Shown here piece by piece: positions 31,492 through 36,340 of a DNA stretch of 36,340 nt (its first letter is position 1; every line of letters starts with the position of its first letter). The stretch spans positions 1 through 36,340 of the forward strand of contig JAHBWD010000077.1 of assembly GCA_019637175.1 (NCBI GenBank), read 5' to 3'. The DNA is from Labilithrix sp. (GTDB taxonomy: Bacteria; Myxococcota_A; Polyangia; Polyangiales; Polyangiaceae). Made by a program: the position numbers and the translations under genes. Below the pieces are notes generated by a model. The model ran no database searches and was not told the DNA's origin. It worked only from the letters and a program-made list of their open reading frames with translations.

Positions 31492-32379
31492 ATGCGGGCG
31501 CGCGGATCGGCGGCATTTCGGTGGATCGGGTGCGCTGCCTGGGTGGTCGCGTCGCTCTCGTTCACGGATCCGGCGAGCGCGTACTGCCGCGCGACGACCT
31601 GCGACAAGCGGGTCCAAGACTGCCCGATCGACGACAACGGTTGCCCCCGCGGGGGCGCTCCTCTGACGTGGCGCTCGCTGCCGATCGTCTACCGCTTCCA
31701 CGCGGGCGGCTCGGAGAAGCTCGACATGGACCTCGCGCGCGACGCGGTGCGCGCGGCGTTCGACGAGTGGTCGGGCGTGTCATGCAACGGCAAGAAGACG
31801 TCGCTCGCCTTCGTCGAGGGCAAGGACATCCGCGCGATGAAGCCCGCGTCGAAGACGGCGAAGGGCCGCGAGCCGTTCGGCATCTACTTCCGCGACGACG
31901 AGTGGCCGCACGACGACGACGAAGACGAGTCGCTCGCGCTCACGAACCAGACGTTCGGCATGATCAACGGCTACATCGACTACGCCGACATCGAGATCAA
32001 CACGAAGAGCCGCTCCTTCGCGGTCGACGACGAGGAGGAGGGCATCGACCTCCAGGCGGTGCTGACGCACGAGGTGGGTCACTACATCGGGCTCACGCAC
32101 AGCCCGGACAGGGACTCGATCATGGTCGCCCGCTATTGCGCCTCGGGCGATCGCTGTGGTCGCGGCGCGAAGGCCGCGCGCGCGCTCTCCGACGACGACA
32201 GGGCGGCGGTCTGCGCGCTCTATCCTCCGAGCGGCATCGCAGGCGTTCGCTATCAACCGGCGGAGTCGTGCGCCGCGAGCCCGGCCGGGATGATGCCCTC
32301 GAACGTCATGATCGGATCGATCGCGTCGCTCTTCGCGATCGCCCTGCTGCGCTTGCGCCGCCGCGCGATCCGCGCCTGA
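31492..32379 (+). CDS. Matrixin-type secreted zinc metalloprotease with C-terminal membrane tail
   Basis: This 295-aa protein has a signal peptide (residues 1-30, cleavage after Ala-Ser-Ala), a Cys-rich start (YCRATTCDK), and a metzincin domain with HEVGHYIGLTH at 193-203 and Met211 as candidate Met-turn. The zinc ligands would be His193, His197 and His203, with Glu194 catalytic. Upstream acidic runs (140-146) may bind calcium. The C-terminus has Cys260, a hydrophobic helix (~271-287) and an Arg-rich end (RLRRRAIRA), like a sorting tail; it lacks a Cys-Gly-Cys myxosortase-type motif. The ATG at 31492 follows GGAGG by 7 nt. It is likely made from a sigma-54-type promoter. Confidence 0.9.
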   Translation: MRARGSAAFRWIGCAAWVVASLSFTDPASAYCRATTCDKRVQDCPIDDNGCPRGGAPLTWRSLPIVYRFHAGGSEKLDMDLARDAVRAAFDEWSGVSCNGKKTSLAFVEGKDIRAMKPASKTAKGREPFGIYFRDDEWPHDDDEDESLALTNQTFGMINGYIDYADIEINTKSRSFAVDDEEEGIDLQAVLTHEVGHYIGLTHSPDRDSIMVARYCASGDRCGRGAKAARALSDDDRAAVCALYPPSGIAGVRYQPAESCAASPAGMMPSNVMIGSIASLFAIALLRLRRRAIRA

Positions 32380-32493
32380 GGAGGGGATGATCCGAATCCG
32401 ACGCGGCCCACGTCGCGTGGATCCGCCTCGGCCTGAGGTGACCTCCGCGCGAGGGTGATCACATCGAGCATTTCCCGAAGAAACGCGGCGCTC

Positions 32494-32531
32494 GACGTGT
32501 CGGGCACTGCGCGTGCAGTCGTGACGTGTCG
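32494..32531. repeat. 9-bp direct repeats around the sigma-54-like element
   Basis: GACGTGTCG occurs at 32494-32502 and 32523-32531, 29 bp apart (close to three helical turns), flanking the -24/-12 element at 32502-32517. Possible activator or repressor half-sites; chance is not excluded. Confidence 0.35.
32502..32517 (+). promoter_or_regulatory. Sigma-54-like -24/-12 promoter element
   Basis: GGGCAC, five bases, then GTGCA has correct GG-N10-GC spacing. A start near 32529 would leave a ~31-nt leader before the ATG at 32560. A 5-bp inverted repeat (ACTGC/GCAGT, 32506-32519) overlaps it. Confidence 0.45.
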
Positions 32532-32559
32532 CATGGGAGCGAACGAGAAAGGTCACACG

Positions 32560-33615
32560 ATGCACTCACGAAGCAGGATCGTCTTCGCAGCGCTCGGACT
32601 CGCGGCTTGCCTCACGAGCGCGGCGTGCGCGGCCCCTCCGATCGAGGAGAAGGGCTCGCGCACGGAGAAGCTCCTCGCGCCGCGCGCCGTGTTCCGCGCG
32701 AACGCTTCGCCCGCGACGGCCAAGGCCGTCGGCGTCACCGAGTGGCGGATCCATCGCGGCAAGTCCGACTACGTATTGACCGGCTACGACCGTGACGGCG
32801 ACGCCGTGAAGGGCGTCTCGCTCGCGTTCCTCGGCAAGACGGGGAAGAAGAAGGCCGCGCTCCGCGGCCGCGTCCTCGACGGGACGCGCTTCGCGATGCG
32901 CCACGAGTACCAAGGCGCAACGTCGAAAAACGGCACGATGAGCAAGGCGACCAAGGCGTTCCTCGATCGGGCGATCGCCGACATGGGCAGCCTCAGTCAG
33001 GGCCTCGTGACGGCGTATCACGACGGCAGCGTGCCGACGTTCGGGCCGGGCTACCCGGGGCCGGGCAAGGGCGGCACGACGCCGGCGCCCGTTCCGCCGC
33101 CTTCGCCGTTCCCGTCGCCGTTGCCGACCGATCCCACGGGCGGGATGGGTCCCGCGTGCGGCGCCGACATGACGACCGCGATCATGGCGGCGCTCCAGTG
33201 CCTCATGACCTCCGGCGGCGCCGATCCGACGGCGCTCATGGCTTGCGTGCAGGCGGCCGTCGCGGCGTCGAGCGCGGGCGGGACGTGTCCTTCGGGCCCG
33301 ATGACCGATCCGATGGGCGGCGATCCCTACGGCGAGGATCCCTATGGCCCGATGGGCGGGCCGATGGGCGGCCCTGCGGGAGGCCCGGTGGGTGGGCCGA
33401 TGGGCGGCCCTGCGGGCGGGCCGACGGATCCGTACGGCGATCCTTACGGACAGGATCCGTACGGGCCCGGCGGTCCCGTCGATCAGGCGGGCGGCATGGG
33501 CACGTGCATGTCGTGTCCGCCCGGCGGCGGCTTCGACGACATCGGCGCGGATCCGATGAACGGCGACGTCTACGGCGGACCGGGCGACATGGGCGACTTC
33601 GGCGCGGGGTACTGA
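32560..33615 (+). CDS. Predicted lipoprotein with Gly/Pro/Met/Tyr-rich repeats
   Basis: This 351-aa protein has a signal with a LAAC lipobox (Cys17); a second Cys at 23 is an alternative. Residues ~25-150 are a basic, globular-looking region (TEWRIHRGKSDYVLTGYDRDGDAVKG) of unknown fold. A Pro-rich linker follows, then a short helix with two Cys, and residues ~245-350 are low-complexity, with GPMGGPAGGP repeats and DPYGEDPYG-type motifs. Such sequence suggests a flexible or cohesive surface element. The ATG at 32560 was preferred because it gives the best signal peptide; ATG 32533 is in frame upstream. A sigma-54-like element lies upstream. Confidence 0.75.
   Translation: MHSRSRIVFAALGLAACLTSAACAAPPIEEKGSRTEKLLAPRAVFRANASPATAKAVGVTEWRIHRGKSDYVLTGYDRDGDAVKGVSLAFLGKTGKKKAALRGRVLDGTRFAMRHEYQGATSKNGTMSKATKAFLDRAIADMGSLSQGLVTAYHDGSVPTFGPGYPGPGKGGTTPAPVPPPSPFPSPLPTDPTGGMGPACGADMTTAIMAALQCLMTSGGADPTALMACVQAAVAASSAGGTCPSGPMTDPMGGDPYGEDPYGPMGGPMGGPAGGPVGGPMGGPAGGPTDPYGDPYGQDPYGPGGPVDQAGGMGTCMSCPPGGGFDDIGADPMNGDVYGGPGDMGDFGAGY
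33358..33416 (+). repeat. In-frame Gly/Pro repeat, two identical 23-bp copies
   Basis: Bases 33358-33380 and 33394-33416 are identical, 36 bp (12 codons) apart, and encode the GPMGGPAG units of the surface protein. Copy number could vary by slippage or recombination. Confidence 0.85.
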
Positions 33616-33702
33616 CGCGACCTCGCTGCCCGATCGCTCGCGCGCTTCCGGCACAGGCTGACACATCGTCGATCGCCATCGACGCGCGATCTCCCGGTCT
33701 TC

Positions 33703-33746
33703 GCGCGATGCGCGCGCGGCATCAAAGATGCTCTCGCGCATCGCGC
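33703..33746 (+). promoter_or_regulatory. Two-tier hairpin immediately upstream of a start codon
   Basis: An 11-bp perfect inverted repeat (33703-33713 with 33736-33746) encloses a 5-bp stem GCATC-AAA-GATGC (33719-33731). The outer arm ends one base before the ATG at 33748, and no Shine-Dalgarno sequence is free, so the structure may control translation. Confidence 0.5.
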
Positions 33747-33747
33747 C

Positions 33748-34281
33748 ATGACCAAGCTCGTCTCGCTCACCTTCGTGCTCTTCGCTTCCACTCTCGCGCT
33801 CGCCGCCTGCGGCGGCGCGACGGAGCCCGCTTCCGCCGGCGATCCCCGCGCAGAGAGCGCGCCCGGTAACGGTGGAAGCCCCGGCGGATCGGGCGGCACG
33901 TGCACGATGGCCCCGGCGTGCAGGCCCGGCGACGCGCAGCTCGCGGCGGGCGCGACGTGTCCGGCCAACGGCACGCCTTGCTACGCGGTCAGCGCGTGCG
34001 GCGCGTCGATCATGTGCCGCGGGACGATCGCGTGCGCCGGTCTGCCGACGTGCAGGCCCGGCTTCGTCCAGGTCACGGCGTGCATCCCCGACTCCGAGTG
34101 CGTGCGGGAGACCGCCTGCGACGCGACGATCCTCTGCATGCGCGATGAAGCGCAATGCGACGGCCTCCCGAACTGCGACCCGGGCGACGACGAGATCTCC
34201 GGCCCCGACCAGTGCCGCCAAGACGTCGCGTGCTACTCGCGCCGCACGTGCGGCGTCACCATCTGGTGCACGGGGAGCTGA
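33748..34281 (+). CDS. Lipoprotein with three six-cysteine repeats
   Basis: This 177-aa protein has a clear lipoprotein signal (LALAAC, Cys21) and a Gly/Ser/Pro linker (22-50). Then come three tandem ~38-45-residue repeats, each with six Cys: 52, 58, 71, 78, 84, 90; then 96, 102, 112, 118, 124, 130; then 137, 143, 156, 162, 168, 174. Each repeat starts Cys-x5-Cys-x-Pro-Gly and ends with two Cys-x5-Cys steps around an Ile-hydrophobic-Cys. All Cys are even in number per repeat, so disulfide-stabilised modules are likely in the periplasm or outside. I recognise no named family. An unusual hairpin covers the start. Confidence 0.85.
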   Translation: MTKLVSLTFVLFASTLALAACGGATEPASAGDPRAESAPGNGGSPGGSGGTCTMAPACRPGDAQLAAGATCPANGTPCYAVSACGASIMCRGTIACAGLPTCRPGFVQVTACIPDSECVRETACDATILCMRDEAQCDGLPNCDPGDDEISGPDQCRQDVACYSRRTCGVTIWCTGS

Positions 34282-34389
34282 CGCGCCGAACGCGCGCCGA
34301 ACGCGGTGGAGAGATCTTCTCGATCGCTCCGCTCACGTTCACGGCGGTCGTCGGATTGCGGTGTCGCCGCTCATTGCTAGGATTCGACC

Positions 34390-36015
34390 GTGCGGCGCTT
34401 CCTGGCATGTACGTGGGCCGTCGGCACACTCGCCGCATGCCTCGGCGCGCCGCTCGAAGAGATCCCCGGCGACGACACCGTCAACGACGGCGGCCGGCGG
34501 GACAGGTCGGCCCCGGACGACGACATCGGGATGACCGACGCGACCGCAGATGCGAGTGAGAGAGACGCAGGCGCGCGCTGGGACGCACAGCCACCACCGC
34601 CGCCCCCGTGGGTCGATCCGGGCTTTCCTTGCCACTTCGCCGACGCAGGGACGAGTCCATCGACGCCGGTCGCCCCGTCGACCGCTTCGGGCACGCGCAT
34701 CAAACCGCGCTACGTGGTGCTCGAGGACGGTACGAAGTTTCTCTACGAGCTCTACGACGAAGGGCTCGACGCCGTGTGCGACATCACGACCGCGCACGAC
34801 GGTGTCGTGCGTTGCGTGCCCGCGATGGCGACCTCACAAGTCGCGTGGGCGGACCCGACCTGCACGAAACGCGCGGCCTCCGCACCTGCCAGCTGCCCTC
34901 CCACGAGGTTCGTGGATACCGGCGTGTACCGCGAGCTCACCGCGGCCGAGAGCTATTACTCACCTACCTGCACGCCCGCGACACCGACGTTCACCGGCGA
35001 CTTCTTCTCGTTCGAGCTCAGCGCCGGCGGCATCGTCCCGTCGTCGAGCTTCGTCGCGTTCACGGACGAGCGGGTGAAGGTGACGCCGGAGATCGACGTC
35101 ATCATGAAGGTCGGCGACGACGGTTCGCGTGTCTTCTTGAACGAGTTCTACGACGACGAGCACGCCGTCCGCGCGGAGATCTCAGGAGACCGGCTGCTGC
35201 CCGTGCCGAACGTGACGCCGAGCTGCTGCGGCGAGGCCGGGGACCCGATCTCGTGCGGCGGGGGTACGACGGCACCATCCGCGGAGAGCGGCTGTCCCGT
35301 CTTCACGATGTCGTCCTCCGCGCCGCTGGGGCGCGTTCCCAACTCGGCGAAGGTCTTCCGACCAGGCCGGCCGGTTGCGTCGCTGACGTGTCCGACCTTC
35401 AGCTACACCCCGAAGAATGGGTATTGCTCGAAGATCGCGCGTTCGCCGACGGGCATCTCGCGCGCGCTCGAGGTCTCGAGCTCGTGCTTCGCGCCGGTCG
35501 TCGCGCACCCGAGCACGACGGGGCGGCTGCGGCCGGCCGGACGATCGATGCCGGTTGCCGTCGAGGGCGTGCTCGCGGCCCCTCCGCTGCGGCGCTTGTC
35601 GTGGCCGCCTTACGCGCAGAGCGGGGGGCTGGAGCTCCTCGACACGCTCACGGGGAAGCCCTGCGTCGTGGTTCGCATGAGCGACGACAAGCATCGCTGC
35701 GCGAACTTCACCGCGTCGCTCGTCAAGCGGGGCATGCACTTCACCGACTCGACGTGCACGACGCCGGCTGCCCTCCGGGGCTCAGGCGGCCGCCCCATGG
35801 CGCAGATCGACGACGTGACAGAGGCGTGCCCTCGACGCGGGGCCGTGCGCATCTTCGATCCCGAGCCGACCCCGACACCGACGGCGCAGAGCTACACGCT
35901 CGCGGCGGACGGCACGTGCATTCCGGCCTCGGGCACGTGGACGCTCCACGCTGGAGCCGCGATCGAGATCCCGCCGCGCGAGTTCCCGGAGGTCGAGATC
36001 TGGACCGCGCCGTAG
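34390..36015 (+). CDS. Large predicted lipoprotein with repeated Cys module
   Basis: This 541-aa protein starts at GTG and has a short signal with lipobox LAAC (Cys17), then an acidic/Pro linker to ~75. The rest is beta-rich with spaced Cys. A module with a Cys, an Asp-Gly or Asp-Asp turn, Arg-Cys, then Asp-x-x-Cys-Thr is seen near residues 130-165 (DAVCDI, VVRCVPA, WADPTCT) and again near 425-460 (CVVVRM, KHRCANF, FTDSTCTTPA), with a weaker copy between (EFYDDEHAVRAEIS). This pattern is familiar from secreted proteins of Myxococcota, but its function is unknown. It is the last gene of the run of secreted proteins and precedes the convergent tRNA. Confidence 0.78.
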   Translation: MRRFLACTWAVGTLAACLGAPLEEIPGDDTVNDGGRRDRSAPDDDIGMTDATADASERDAGARWDAQPPPPPPWVDPGFPCHFADAGTSPSTPVAPSTASGTRIKPRYVVLEDGTKFLYELYDEGLDAVCDITTAHDGVVRCVPAMATSQVAWADPTCTKRAASAPASCPPTRFVDTGVYRELTAAESYYSPTCTPATPTFTGDFFSFELSAGGIVPSSSFVAFTDERVKVTPEIDVIMKVGDDGSRVFLNEFYDDEHAVRAEISGDRLLPVPNVTPSCCGEAGDPISCGGGTTAPSAESGCPVFTMSSSAPLGRVPNSAKVFRPGRPVASLTCPTFSYTPKNGYCSKIARSPTGISRALEVSSSCFAPVVAHPSTTGRLRPAGRSMPVAVEGVLAAPPLRRLSWPPYAQSGGLELLDTLTGKPCVVVRMSDDKHRCANFTASLVKRGMHFTDSTCTTPAALRGSGGRPMAQIDDVTEACPRRGAVRIFDPEPTPTPTAQSYTLAADGTCIPASGTWTLHAGAAIEIPPREFPEVEIWTAP

Positions 36016-36089
36016 CGAGGTGTGGCTCATGACCGATCTACGAAGACCAGTCAGCGAGCCCTCGCAGCGACGATGCTGGAGTCTCTCAG

Positions 36090-36173
36090 TGCGAAGGAAG
36101 GGACTTGAACCCTTACAGGAGTTACCCCACTGGAACCTGAATCCAGCGCGTCTGCCAATTCCGCCACCTTCGC
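36090..36173 (-). tRNA. tRNA-Leu (anticodon CAG)
   Basis: The 84-nt cloverleaf has a 7-bp acceptor GCGAAGG/CCTTCGC, discriminator A, an anticodon stem CTGGA/TCCAG around loop TTCAGGT, a T arm with TTCAAGT, and the long class II variable arm expected for Leu. Anticodon CAG reads CUG, a major Leu codon in such GC-rich DNA. The 3' CCA is not encoded and must be added after transcription. Confidence 0.95.
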
Positions 36174-36190
36174 GGGCGGCGCAGACACTA

Positions 36191-36340
36191 CTAGAGATTC
36201 TCGACGCTTTTCAACAGCTCCGAGACGAAGTTCACGCGCGGGCGGATGAGCCCCGCGCGGACCACGCGCGGCGGGGGGCGAATCTCGTAGCCGAAGGAGC
36301 TGTTGGTGTCGCCGGGCAGGGTGTCGCCGGGGAAGGTGAC
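36191..36340 (-). CDS. C-terminal end of an unidentified protein, cut by window edge
   Basis: Only 49 C-terminal codons are visible, ending in two consecutive TAG stops (36191-36193 and 36188-36190). The peptide contains two PGDT repeats near the edge, a PPPRVVRAGLIRPRVNF stretch and ends ELLKSVENL. High-GC third positions support coding. The tRNA-Leu gene follows 17 nt downstream on the same strand. I do not recognise the family from this fragment. Confidence 0.65.
   Translation of the reverse strand, partial: VTFPGDTLPGDTNSSFGYEIRPPPRVVRAGLIRPRVNFVSELLKSVENL

Noticed and set aside
33358..33429. Possible CRISPR or non-coding repeat array
   Set aside because: The repeats are in frame and encode Gly/Pro units, with no spacers and no cas genes.
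34356..34383. TTGCGG-N16-TAGGAT as a leaderless sigma-70 promoter for the gene at 34390
   Set aside because: Only 3 and 4 of 6 bases match the hexamers, which is too weak to annotate.

Overview
The window looks like chromosomal DNA from a myxobacterium, most likely of the Polyangiales (Sorangium/Labilithrix-like). The basis is very high GC with G/C-rich third codon positions, many lipoproteins with Asp-Ala-Gly linkers, PEGA and TPR proteins, a matrixin, a delta-60 repeat protein and a sigma-54 activator. No insertion sequence, prophage, CRISPR array or rRNA was seen. The assignment rests on protein style, not on a database search.

Left third (1-16.1 kb, all minus strand). The reading order starts with a secreted phosphodiester-glycosidase-like protein coupled to a GT-C/TPR membrane glycosyltransferase. 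Next come a Pro-rich PEGA protein and an NtrC/PilR-type regulator, then two type IV prepilins and a strong hairpin terminator. A membrane-bound spermidine-synthase-like protein follows, then an acyltransferase 3 protein coupled by overlap to two more prepilins, the last cut by the window edge. The theme is a pilus or pseudopilus locus with possible surface-glycan modification.

Middle (16.1-22.2 kb). A small lipoprotein faces rimO. rimO lies behind a lamin-tail-like lipoprotein gene, and pyrC-carA forms a two-gene pyrimidine operon with its own terminator. Upstream sits a TPR hairpin protein coupled to a 66-aa lipoprotein.

Most unusual segment (22.2-26.6 kb). Three plus-strand genes overlap by 4 nt each. 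They encode a radical SAM/SPASM enzyme, a small Cys/Pro-repeat protein, and a cobalamin-type radical SAM enzyme fused to a PCMT-like methyltransferase. This resembles a peptide- or protein-modifying (RiPP-like) system with the small protein as candidate substrate. A convergent unrecognised gene overlaps its 3' end.

Right part (26.6-36.3 kb). Two more TPR/PEGA hairpin proteins are followed by a run of secreted proteins and lipoproteins: delta-60 repeats, a formylglycine-enzyme-like domain, a matrixin, a Gly/Pro-rich protein, a triple Cys-repeat protein and a Cys-module protein. Three of them are preceded by sigma-54-like -24/-12 elements. tRNA-Leu(CAG) and the 3' end of an unidentified gene close the window.
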